Source of the DNA: Botryotinia globosa
Taxonomy: Eukaryota; Ascomycota; Leotiomycetes; Helotiales; Sclerotiniaceae
NCBI GenBank assembly: GCA_014898425.1
Contig: RCSZ01000002.1
Location: forward strand, 620,001 to 684,000
DNA length: 64,000 nt
Reading direction: 5' to 3'
A program made the translations under genes and the position numbers. Positions 49,622 through 61,094 of this stretch are shown here, piece by piece. The notes below the pieces were generated by a model. It saw nothing but the letters and a program-made list of their open reading frames with translations, was not told where the DNA came from and made no database searches. The stretch's first letter is position 1. Every line of letters begins with the position of its first letter.

Positions 49622-49945
49622 TTAATCCTTTATAAAAATCTTAGTTTTGAAACTAGCATTATAAAAATTGTATTATTTGAAAGCCTTTAATCTCTTATAT
49701 ATAATTACTACTTTTCTTTTCATTTTATTTAATTTTTATTAGCTTAAATAAGCCAATTTAAATAATTTATTTAGAAAAGCCTAAGGGTTTACGCTATGAC
49801 TATATTGTCAAGGAAGTCAAAAATCATTATAATCAATGAGATCGCTAGGATCGAGTTTCACTAAGCGAGAACTCTCTTTTTTCGTATATATACACCTTCA
49901 GTCCTCGCGGATAGCAAAAATATTAAGTAGATAAACCTCCAATTA
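49622..49945 (+). repeat. dispersed repeat C, copy 2
   Basis: Same sequence family and orientation as 35957-36280. This copy keeps more G/C in the second half (CGAGTTTCACTAAGCGAG, TCAGTCCTCGCGG) but has stops in the first half where copy 1 is open. So the two copies were mutated unequally along their length. Confidence 0.65.
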
Positions 49946-50624
49946 TAGAAATATTATATTAGTATTATAAATATTATAAAAATATTATTTTGTTAATATT
50001 AACATTATATTTTCACTATTTTATATTTTTGCTTGTATTGTTAAGATATTTTTAATTTTGATATAAAATAATATTATTAGGAATATTTGTATTTTTTAGT
50101 ATGAATTATATATTATAACATATTTTGAATTTTCTTTTTGAAAAAAAAAGAAAAAACTATCAATGGATCATATTAATATTAATACTATATCATATAATTT
50201 ATTAATTTTATATTTGTTTTTATTTATTAATATTTCAAAATAATCAATAATAAAGAATTTTTCATCAAATATAAAATATCAAAATATAAATTTTTTTATT
50301 CCATTTGTTATTTGTTTATTATATTATTTTGAAAATAGGTTTTGAAATTACGGAAATAATCTAAAAAGTATTCAATATTATTGATTAAAATTATATTAAA
50401 ATAATCATAAATATCATGTAAATAATAAAAAATTAAAAAATATAAATAGTAATCTATAATTAATTTATAATAGAAAGTATTAAGATATTATTAATTGTTG
50501 AGTCTTTATATGAGTTTTATTAAACTCTATAAATTCTAATGTTATATATTATAAAGTTTGATTTGAAAATTATAAAATTTAAGTATTATGGAAGTAAATT
50601 AATATGAATTATAATGGTATACAG

Positions 50625-51093
50625 TAACCGAGCACAGATAGTTGTCGGATGCTAAAATCACACCAAAATTTATATAGATTATCTATATATTTTTTGATAA
50701 TAATATAGATTTAATTAAATATATTTTATATTTTTCTATTTATTTTCAATTAAAATTTAATAATAAAAATATAATTTATTTTTAGGATTTTTTTTGATTA
50801 TAAAATCTATATAAAAAGTTGATATAAATTAAAGGTATCGAAATTTACTAATAAAATAAACGAAAATTAAGAACTTTTTTTTGAATTCAATTTCAATCTT
50901 ATAAATAATAATATTCTAAGATTTTAGAATTATAAAAAGTATTAATTCTAAGTTTTTATTATATAATCAAAATATGTTTTGAATTTTAAATAATTTTAAT
51001 GATTTTAAATATTTCTTTTTTATTTATATAAATAGAACAAAATGATCATTTTTGGTGTGATTTTAGTGTCCGACAACTATCTGTGCCCTAGTA
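50625..51093. mobile_element. TIR element GCACAGATAGTTGTCGGA ..., TA target site
   Basis: 469 bp including TA at both ends. About 36 bp of terminal inverted repeat (GCACAGATAGTTGTCGGA, then CTAAAATCACACCAAAA) match between 50,631 and 51,087 with only transition differences, after a few divergent terminal bases. The interior is AT-rich and non-coding. Confidence 0.8.
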
Positions 51094-51257
51094 CTATAGG
51101 AATAAAAAAATATGTTTCAAATAGTATTAAAAGTGATTTTATATGAAGGTTAATGTGGTAAGATAGTTTGATGAATATGATTATATCATTGTTATAGTAT
51201 AGTTATTAAAAATCAAAATATTTTAAAATATTTTCAATAATACTGGGTGATTATAAT

Positions 51258-51289
<32 letters not shown>

Positions 51290-51290
51290 T
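51258..51290. repeat. (TAG)n trinucleotide tract
   Basis: About ten perfect copies of TAG, followed by oligo-T. Confidence 0.9.
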
Positions 51291-51479
51291 TTTTTGATAT
51301 TTAATAAGTTGATATAAAGCTAACTTAAGGAATTTTTTGAAAGATGTAAGGATATATTAAATTATAGATTTAAAATGAAATCATAGAAAGTAGATTCTAT
51401 ATATAAAAATGAATAGTCTATTTAAATAACTTTCCTTTTATTAATTAAAATAAAATCAATAATATTTAAACAAATTAAA

Positions 51480-52080
51480 AAACAAAATGTATTTTCAAAA
51501 GGTAATTTTTATTATATATGATTTAAAATATAGTTTATAATGAGAAATTAATTAGTTCAAAAAAAGTATGAATATTAATATTCTAAAATTGAAAAAAAAA
51601 AAATAGAAATAAGGGATTTTAAAATAAAATCAAAGGATATTATAAAGTTTTATAAATTGAAAGCTTTTCAATAATATAGGATCCATGCTGATAAATTAAA
51701 ATTAATAAAAGAAATAATTGATTTAAAAAATTAAAAAAATTAAATCTTTAATATACAGGATTTAAAATATAGTTTACAATTGAAAGCTGATTGATTTAGA
51801 AAGTATCTATATAAGGTTTGTGTGAGAATATTAAAATTCAAGAATTTAAGAAAAGGATTTAAAAATTAATAAATTAAGAGTGGAGGATTAATGAAATGAA
51901 TTGAAAGATATTATAGGATTTTATAAATTGAGAGCTTTCTAATAATATAATTTTTATATCGAGAAATTATAATCAATTGAAAGTAAATTGAAGGGATTGA
52001 AAATTGAAAGATTTTGAAGAATTGAATAAATGTTTTTGATTGATTTGAAGGTTTGGGATTTGTAATAAAAGAAATAAAGA
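51480..52080. repeat. dispersed/tandem repeat E (GATTTAAAATATAGTTTA ...)
   Basis: The block GATTTAAAATATAGTTTA occurs near 51,516 and again near 51,757, and both are followed by related sequence including TTTTATAAATTGA(A/G)AGCTTT. A further, less AT-rich relative covers about 54,690-55,010 (TTTGTTAAGAAAGTACGG, ATAAATTGAGAGCTCTTTAA). Confidence 0.55.
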
Positions 52081-52163
52081 ATTAGAAAAAAAAGGGGATT
52101 AAAAAAGGAAGGAGATTAGAAAGAGGAGGGGGAAGGGAATTAGAAAGGGAAAGGACGGGAGGG

Positions 52164-52369
52164 TATTAGATTTATTAGATTTATTAGATTTATTAGATTT
52201 ATTAGATTTATTAGATTTATTAGATTTATTAGATTTATTAGATTTATTAGATTTATTAGATTTATTAGATTTATTAGATTTATTAGATTTATTAGATTTA
52301 TTAGATTTATTAGATTTATTAGATTTATTAGATTTATTAGATTTACTAGATTTAATAGATTTATTAGAA
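52164..52369. repeat. 9-bp minisatellite (TTATTAGAT), about 23 copies
   Basis: A nearly perfect tandem array of the 9-mer with variants only in the last units (ACTAGATTT, AATAGATTT). It is followed by purine-rich sequence and a GAATTAGAAAAA-type repeat (about 52,438-52,502). Confidence 0.95.
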
Positions 52370-53054
52370 GAAAAAAAGAAAAGAAAAAAAGAGAAGAAGA
52401 TAGTAATAAAAGAGAATTTAAAAAAGATTAAAAAAAGAATCAGAAAAAGAATTAAAGAGAGAATTAGAAAAAGAATTAGAAAAAGAATTAAAAAAAGAAT
52501 TATAAGATTTATAAGGTTTTGAGGTTTAATTATACCTTTAATACTTTTATATAAGCTAAAAGCTAGAGGTTAATAAAGATTATTATTATTATTATTATTA
52601 CTATTAAAAGTTGAGGGTTGGATATCTCACTCAAGTTTGTGCACAGACCATCACTTCAGAAAACTAACGATCTTTGAATAGCTTCAAAATTCATATTTTG
52701 ATAGAATATAAGAATAGAAATTTAATTTCTTTTTAGAATTCTGTAAATTCTATAGTACAAATATAAACATTGGTCCTGAGTAATGTTAAAACTAATTTTG
52801 GAGAGCGTTAGCGAGACTGTTATTATTTTTAGCCACGAAGAGCCGAGAAAAAGCTTGCAAGTATATATTATAAAAACAAGTATTTATATAAATAATTAAA
52901 ACTATTGTATATATAAAGAAATCTTTATTTTATATTTAATCATTGTTTTAATAAGATAGATATAGAAAAAGTAAAGTTTTTTGGGAAAAAAAAGGAAAAG
53001 ATAACCCTAAGAATTTTTTCTATTAAGAACAAATATTAGAAAAAAATCAGATAA
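52370..53054. other. purine-rich tract followed by a GC-richer patch
   Basis: After the minisatellite the plus strand is almost all purine to about 52,500. The part at about 52,615-52,860 has clearly higher GC, with GAGAGCGTTAGCGAGACTG and CACGAAGAGCCGAG. It reads like the end of an unmutated element. No coding region or inverted ends found. Confidence 0.4.
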
Positions 53055-54290
53055 TTTAAAGAAATTTAATCAAAACCATTCATTGATATGTTAAAAGTGA
53101 AAGATAATTAGAGTTTTTTTTTATCAAAATTAATGAAAATAAAAGTGATTGTTAGGTTATTTTCCAGATTGAATTAATCATTTATAATAAAATATTAAAT
53201 ATCTTTCCTTTATTTCTAATTATTTATAAAGATACTTCAAATTAGTATTTTAATATTTAAATTATCTATAGTATTATATAAGATTATTATATTTCAACTA
53301 TCTAATGAGAATATAATATAATTGTTTTTCAATAGATTTCATTTAAAAAAAAGTTTCATTTTTTAAATAATTTTTTTTGATTATATACTCTCAATAAAAT
53401 AAAATATTATTTTTGTTATTAATATTGTTTCAAATAAACTATAACTTTTTGATTCTAATATTAATCTTATTAATTAATAATAAATTTCAAAACAAATTCT
53501 GAATTCCAAACAGATTTATAAATGTTAAGGTTAATAAATTTATTAGTCATTTTATTATTTTTAATTCTAATAGCTACCTGTGTTGAAAGGATGAATAGAT
53601 TTTAATATTGAAGATTTATATAATATTTTAATAAATATACAAGATTTATTATGAAGAATCTAATATATTATTATACAAATATCAAATTATTGATATCTGA
53701 TTTATATAAAGTTGTGAACAATATTAATTGAATAAAAGGATTTGAAAAATGTATTTAAAATATATGTATATATATATATTAACTATTTCCATGTCCAAAA
53801 CTTTTAATTATATCTTTATATTTGATAAATCTTTTATTCATTTTTGATTTATTCGAAATTATTCAAAAGAATTGAAATTTTATCAAAAAGAAATCGAAAT
53901 TATTATTATTAAATTGATTATAATAATCCTTTTATTGATAAAACTTATCAAATCAATTTTATATTTTGAAAAGAAATATAAAGATCTTAACATATATTAT
54001 ATAATATTAAAAAAAGGAATCTCCAAATATTGAATTTTCATTTTGAGAATTTATTAATAATTAGATTGTTTATTTTAAATAATAAATAGAAATGATATTT
54101 AATAGATTCTAAGGTATAAGGCATTTGTTGTTTAGATATATTTAACAAAATGAAGTTTAATATTATATTAAATAATATTAATTAAGGGGATATTTGAGTT
54201 TCGAAAAAGTATAATAATAGAGATAGTTTTTGGAACAAAAAGAATGCCCCTAATTGCGAAGGCAAATGTCCGTTCAATAAAGTCGACGTA
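53055..54290 (+). repeat. long segmental repeat F, copy 1
   Basis: About 1.2 kb aligning in the same orientation with 61,095-62,350. Shared landmarks are AATCATTTATAATAAAATAT, GTATTTTAATATTTAAATTA and AAATGTCCGTTCAATAAAGT (the last reads AATATTTGTCTAATAAAATC in the other copy). This copy keeps more G/C at its right end, so RIP hit the two copies unequally. Confidence 0.6.
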
Positions 54291-57200
54291 CTATCCTACT
54301 ATATCCGCTATGCTATAGGCATGATATACTATATACATGTTATAAAGATTGATTCTACTTAAAATAATATGTTTTCTATAGGTTTTAGTGAAACGAATTT
54401 TGAAGCTTTTCTTAATATAATAATCAATCCTAAGCAGTCATTTTTGTTTCGCCTCTGTTTCTCAATTGTTGATTTTTTAAAAAAAAAGTTACTTGACAAT
54501 TCCTTATTGAAATACTATTAGAACAGACAGTAGATAAGTATATAATCTAATTTTAGACTCCGTAAATTAAAGCACTGAAATTATTGTTCAATTACTATTT
54601 ATTTTTTGTATCGAATAGTGATTTGATGAAGTTCTAGAACCATAAACTATTATTGAAAGAAACATGAAGATGCTTTAAAAGATATGACATCTAAATTGGG
54701 TATTACCCAGACTTCAGTGATTTGAAAAACGACTCATAATTACAAGCTGGTTTGTTAAGAAAGTACGGATACTTTGTGAGTATAGCTGATATATGAACAC
54801 TAATCGAAGGGACCTTATAAATCAATAAATTGAAGATAGGAAACCGATGAAGTAAGATCAAAAAAGATTAATATATTATATAAATTGAGAGCTCTTTAAT
54901 GACACACTTTTGAAACTGATATGATATTATCTGCTACAGAAGTCAATCAACTAAAAAACCACATTAGATTGAATTGAGATTTCAAAACTTTGGATTTAAA
55001 TAATTACATTATTCCATTCTTAGCACTCTGAAGACACCTAGGTATAAGATAAAGAACGGGAAAGATAAGAAACACTTAGATTTTATAGATTTGAAAGTTC
55101 ATAGTTAGATTTATAGATTTTGAAATTGATAGCACTTTCAGCTCCTCTCTTCAACCAAAATTAAAAAACCAGTGAGGTACTTATGTAACAAAAAACTTAT
55201 CGATAGATTTATCGATAGGACTACAAGATTCATAAGATTTATTGAAAATGGAAAAAAAGGGATTATAAGATTGATCTCGGAAAGATTCATTTTTGATAGC
55301 TTTATTATGGAAGCTTGTTCAAAGTTCATCAAAATTTTGAATCCGATTAGTTCTGTTTAAGTCCTCGTAAAGATCAATCTCTCGAAGAATTACTTCACTA
55401 TTAAAACGATCAAGATCTTGTTTGAGTTTAACATCCTAAAAACTACATAGTATATATAGATTATACGTCCAGTATAAATACACTTTGAAAGTATCTTCTT
55501 CGAAATCTAAAATCAACATAGTATGTCTAAAGCGAGTTATCGACTTTAATCCTTTACTGAAGTTTAAGAAATTTAATTGATTGAATTTTGTGATATTATT
55601 CTTCTGACAATGCTAATGGTTAGTAGAATGATATTCTTGTTAGATGTATTTCTAAGATAAATTACAGGTAATTTACTCTATTTACGACTATTTCAATTAT
55701 TAACATTACAAAAATCAGGCAATGAAATATTCATAGGACTTTCTTATAATATTTCATAGCTGATAGCTGTTCTGGAAATTATAATTGAAATGTATTTGAA
55801 TATGAAATTTTGACTAAACATTATCCTTAAAAATCGAATCGTTTCAAATACTTTCTTTTATTATAGTGATCATGATGAATTACTCTTATAGTATTCAGAA
55901 TACAAAACACTGTTATCATATTATTGGGATTGTTTTAGATTCATTTTATGCTATTCAGGTTCCAGTCTTTTATATATAGAATTTAGAATTAGAAGTCGGT
56001 TGTCACCAACACAATAAATCTCAAATTGATAATATCTTCATACTTTTTATTCCAAATGGATTACAAATTACTTTCTATATTTTAATATTACTTTACTTTT
56101 ATTATTCTTATAATAATAATAACTAATAATATCAAATATACTCTAGATTATTCTTTTAGATTTGCAAATCTATTTATAAGATTTCAAGATTTTTAATCAC
56201 TAATAAATTATAATTTTAAAGAACAAAAAATAAATAAATAAATAATTTTATTTTTCTGTATTTTATATTTAATAAAAATGTACTCAATAAAAACCCTTTA
56301 TTACTAATTACTTTAAAATATTAATAAACAAATACAAATATAAAATTTAAAAAATATATATTATAATATAATATTAATACAATCTATGAAAAATTTCGTT
56401 ATATTTAATTCTAAAAACAAATTAGAATATAAAATAATATTTCATTTATTCTAAAAAGTATCATTTTTTTAATAGCTTTATTTCATATGAAAACTAAAAA
56501 AATTATATTAATGTTTATCAAATTTTGTAATTTTATTTTAATAATTATATCAAAAATCAATGACTGATATCTTTTATAAATATTCTTAAATCAATTAATC
56601 CCTATAATTTCTTTCATTCAAAATTAATAAAATTATAAAAATCATAAAAATTATAAAAATTATAAAAATCTATTGATTATATATTAAACAAAACTTTATT
56701 ATAAGATATTTTAACTAATAATAATCTCTTCCATTATAACCAAAATTTATTTGATTACAAAATTCTAATTAAATACAATCTCTAGATTTTTTTAAATTAT
56801 TCAACATCTTTTCTTTTATAATAATAAATTCTATACAATATTAAAAATACTATTTGATTCTTAATTGTTATTATCACTCTAATTATTATCAATTAAATAA
56901 TTAATTTTATTAATATCACTATATACAACTTACTACTTTTTTTAAAGAATTCAATTATATTAAAATAAACTCTAGAAATTCATTTCTTCAAATTATTCAA
57001 AATCTAATATAATCATATTATTATTAATATCTTAATGAATTATATAAATCTCAATAATAGATATACTCTAATTAATAAAACCTTGATTTACAAAAAAATC
57101 TCTATATAAAGTAATATTAAATTTATCAATTATAAACTCTTGAAATATAGAAGTAATATAAAAATTATCTAAATTATATCATTTTTTAAATTTATCTATC

Positions 57201-57906
57201 CCTTTTAAATCTTTAATATTAAAAATAAAAATAAAATTATTAATAAAAAGATACTAATTGTTTACCATAACTTCAATTATCAAAACTATTATGAATCAAT
57301 ATAATATATTAAATATTTATAATATAAATATTGTAATATTTATATAAATTAATATAAAAGATTATTTGATATTAATTCTATTAATAATATTTAATTATTT
57401 TATTATTTTAAGATATAAAAATAATGGATATATTAAATTTATTAAAAAGAAATACAATATTATTCAGAAAATAAAAAGTAATCACTTATAAGTTTGTTTA
57501 TTAATTATTAATTATTACAAATGTTATTTTTGAATTAATATAATCAATTATAAATATTCCAATTTCTCTTTCTATTAAGTATTATCATAATAAAGTAATG
57601 ATATAATTATATTATAATTATCAACTTTTAATATAAATATTTCAAGTGATTTCAATATTAATATATTTGATATTTCTATTCATAATATCCTCAAATATAA
57701 AAAGAAATCAAAAATTATTCCATTCAATTTGTTTATCTTTTTTTTAAAAAATGAAATATGTTTTATAATTATTTTGAATAATAGATAAGTTTATTAATGA
57801 TTTTATAACTTTTGTTTCCTAATGATAAAATATTATAAGAAATATTATAGTTAGTATTATAATGGGAAAATTTAATAATATGATTTTTAAATTGATTAGG
57901 TTGATG
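54291..57906. other. less AT-rich segment (to ~56,030), then pure AT-rich DNA
   Basis: From about 54,240 to 56,030 the sequence is clearly less AT-biased than the rest of the block, but open frames stay under 65 codons and none has motifs. It includes the relative of repeat E near 54,690-55,010. From 56,030 to 57,906 the DNA is almost pure A/T and featureless. Confidence 0.4.
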
Positions 57907-58632
57907 TAAGAGTTATCGAACATACTCACCGCACACCGTAATGTTTAATGATATAATCCCTGCAAAATTTATGTTTTTCTATGTAAACTAAAATATTAAA
58001 TAATTATTACAATAATATATATTATATTACAAAAACTTTTTATAGAATAATTTGAGCTAGAATCTATACAAAAAAAATTATGATTTATTTTTAAATATTT
58101 TTATTGAAGGGTCATATAAGCTTTTAATTGAAAAAGTTTAGAATTTTTAATTTGTAATACTTTTCTTGCTTTTGTTATATAAAATTAACGAATTTTTCAA
58201 ATTTTCAATTTAAACCTTTTATAACTGTGTGAACAAAGGGAATTCACTTCAAAGGAATGATTCCAATACAACAAAGGCAACTGCATTGAAAGGATTAAGC
58301 GAAAGAGACTAGCTCTTTCAGTAGTGCCTATATGAGGCCTACTACTTTCCCACTTAGCTAGCTCTTTAGATAGAATACAATTAGACATACAGAACCTACA
58401 TTACGTGGGTGCTACGTCTTCCGTATTCTTCTCGAACAAACAAAAACTATTACTATAAAAATTATCAAAAATAAATCAAATATTTTCCTCAATAATTTCA
58501 ATAATTCTATATTGTTGAGCAATACGATATCTGTTTTTGTATTCTATTATAATAAATAAGCTAGGGTAGAAAAGTTTGAATAATCTTATAGTTTAGTCGG
58601 AAAAGCGTTACATGTGCATTTCAGAACTCTTA
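57907..58632. mobile_element. MITE-like TIR element, family TAAGAGTT, copy 3, split by a solo LTR
   Basis: The left end TAAGAGTTATCG and right end (inverse: TAAGAGTTCTGA) mark a 726-bp interval containing the LTR at 58226-58442. Removing that LTR and one 5-bp duplication leaves about 504 bp, matching the 511 and 515 bp of the other copies. Shared internal landmarks are AATCCCTGCAAAA near the left end and, on the minus strand, CATGTAACGCTTTTCC near the right end. Confidence 0.75.
58226..58442 (-). mobile_element. solo LTR (family B), antisense copy
   Basis: 217 bp on the minus strand, starting TGTTTGTTCGAG and ending GTTCACACA, clearly the same LTR as 32472-32705. The flanking 5-mers ATAAC and AAAAC match at four of five bases, a probable target duplication. 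It is inserted in MITE copy 3. Confidence 0.8.
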
Positions 58633-58820
58633 TTATTCAATACCCTTATCATTAATAATCAATAATTACTAATGAATTTAGAATATCCAATTATTAAATA
58701 GATGTATTCTTACTTATAATCTATTTATTAATAAGAAAATTTATTATAAATTAAGCAAACCCTAATGAGAAATCTCAAAACGATATTCATTTCATTCAAT
58801 TCCTAACACTCTATTATATA
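58633..58820. other. spacer between two MITE copies
   Basis: About 190 bp of AT-rich DNA separating MITE copies 3 and 2; no feature seen. Confidence 0.4.
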
Positions 58821-59335
58821 TAAGAGTTCTGGCCCCTGCTCACCACACCTCTGTGACAAATGTGATAAAATCCCTGCAAAAATAAGGTTTTCCCATACAA
58901 ATTATTATATTAAATATTTCATTTAGATCTTTATATTTTCTTTTTCAAAAAACTAGAAATAATGAATAATTAAAATCAAAATATAAAAAATTATTCGAAA
59001 TATTTTTTATTATTTTTATTGAATAATTATATAATATTGAAATTGAATTTCTTTAAAAGATCTAATATATAACATTTTTCTTATACAAAATAAACAAATC
59101 TTTGTTAAAATTTAGAATTTTCAACTTTAATCTCTTCAAATCCTTCTTCAAAACTTAGAAAAAAATATTCTATTTATTTTTTTACAAGATTTAATTAAAT
59201 AAATAATATTTTTTAAAAGAATTTCTAATTTTATTTCTTATTATAAGAAATAAACTAGAATATAAAAAGTTGAATAATCCTATATTTTAGCTGGGAAAGC
59301 GTTACATATGCCATGAGCAGGGGCCAGAACTCTTA
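58821..59335. mobile_element. MITE-like TIR element, family TAAGAGTT, copy 2
   Basis: 515 bp including TA borders. Terminal inverted repeats are perfect for about 22 bp (TAAGAGTTCTGGCCCCTG...). Internally it carries AATCCCTGCAAAAATAAGG near the left and GGGAAAGCGTTACATATG near the right end, both shared with copy 3. Non-coding. Confidence 0.85.
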
Positions 59336-59449
59336 TAAAAACCAATAAAAATTGTAAGCTTTATCACTACATTATATATACAATCTAATCTAAAAGTCAC
59401 AGTATCAGGGATTAAAGTTCTGATAGCTTACTACTATATATATCCTAAC

Positions 59450-60240
59450 AAAAGATAATTAATTTTTAAAAACAAATAAAGAATTTTTCTTTTTATTAAT
59501 TTTAAATACTAGAATAATTTCAATAAACTTTTAAATATATGAAAAGAATTTAAATATTATATAACAACCATAAGGATTATAAATAATATATTGAACTATC
59601 AATTAATAAGGTTTAAATATAAATTTTATAATTTAATTTATTTCTAATAAAATATTAAAAATCTTAATTATATTATATTTAATTTTAAAAAGAACTGATA
59701 GGGATTATTATAAAATATTTAATTCATTTTAATTTTTGAGTAAATTTAATTCGAAATCGTTTATAATAATAGAATAAAACAAAATATTTTTTAATAAAAT
59801 CTCAATTCTTTTTGTTATATTTTTAATAAAGATATTATTAATAGATAGAAATCACAGTTTCAAATTGAATTCTGATTTATATCAATTAATAGTTCTATAA
59901 AAATTTTCATTATTCTTAATATTATGCATAATATTTTTTTAATAATTATATTTCATTTGATATATTAATATAAAAAGCTTGAATTATAGATAGAATTTTC
60001 TTTTCAAAATTATATTTACGAAAATAATCCCAATAGATTTTTTTATGTTCAAAGATTTAACATGATATTATTCTTTTATTATTATAATTGGATTTGCTGA
60101 TTTTTATATAATGAAGTTTATTATCATAATAAAATTAGTTATATAAATCTTAATTACTTTGTTTAACAATTAAAAAGAAAGGATTAAAAAATTGATTTAT
60201 ATTGACTATAAAGATTTATTTAATTTTAACTTCAAAATTC
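59450..60240 (+). repeat. long segmental repeat G, copy 1
   Basis: About 0.8 kb aligning in the same orientation with 63,205-63,990. Landmarks are AACAAATAAAGAATTTTTCT, TTTCATTTGATATATTAATA, AATCCCAATAGATTTTTTTA and ATAATTGGATTTGCTGATTT. Differences are mainly transitions with short indels. Confidence 0.65.
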
Positions 60241-60248
60241 TATAATAA

Positions 60249-61066
60249 TAAGTCGACCACCCTACTTTCGGGCCACCCTTTTATATCAAAAATCACCTGT
60301 TTAATCTATTAATATCTCTATCAATATTGAATATAATTTAATAAAAATATATATATATATTGAATATAATTTAATAAATATATATATATATATATAATTC
60401 GAACTATTTTAGATTTATATTATAATTTTTAGATTTTTAGGATTTTTTTGGATCGATTTTTAAAGCTTCGAAATATCGATTTTTAATTACATATAAATCA
60501 TATACAAATCTAAAATTTGATAAAATCTATAATAACTTTTGAGGAAAAATAGTCAAAAATAAATTATAAATTTTTATTTTAAATTTATAAGATATTCAAT
60601 TTGGAAAATCTTAAAAAAAAATTCCTTATAAATAAATATTTAAAAGAGCACTCTCAAAATTACAGGGATTATTAATACTACTCTTAACTCATTGTATATT
60701 ATATCTCTATATTATTCTTTTTTTTGAGTTTTTTTTCGAATTTCTATATAGATTCAGATTTGAATTTTTTAGAAAGATATATAATTTTCTTTTAATAATT
60801 ATTATTAAAAAGGTATTAAAGATTTTATAAAAATTTAAATTTTTATATGATTTATATATAAATTGAAAATCGATATTTTGAAGCTTCAGAAATCGATCCA
60901 AAAAAATTCTAAAATTCTAAAAACTATAATATAAATCTAAAATAGTTCGAATTATATATATATATTTTTTTTATTAAATTATATTCAGTATTGATAGACA
61001 TATTGATAAATCAAAAAAGTAATTTTTGGTGTAAAAGGGTGGCCCGAAAGTGGAGTATTCGACTTA
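60249..61066. mobile_element. fold-back element: ~815-bp long inverted repeat, TA borders
   Basis: The ends TAAGTCGA...ACTTTCGGGCCACCC and their inverse (61,023-61,066) are paired. The pairing continues inward over about 300 bp per arm: GATCGATTTTTAAAGCTTCG at 60,451 pairs with the inverse of CGATATTTTGAAGCTTCAGA near 60,870. A ~200-bp loop remains. The 64-codon open frame on the minus strand here (60901-60707) is arm sequence, not a gene. Confidence 0.8.
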
Positions 61067-61094
61067 AATATCAGAATAAATATCAGAATAAAAC

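Noticed and set aside
52164..52369. CRISPR-like periodic array
   Set aside because: The 9-bp unit is a contiguous minisatellite without spacers, and the genome is eukaryotic.
60707..60901. 64-codon open frame
   Set aside because: It lies on one arm and loop of the fold-back element and is of A/T-codon composition.
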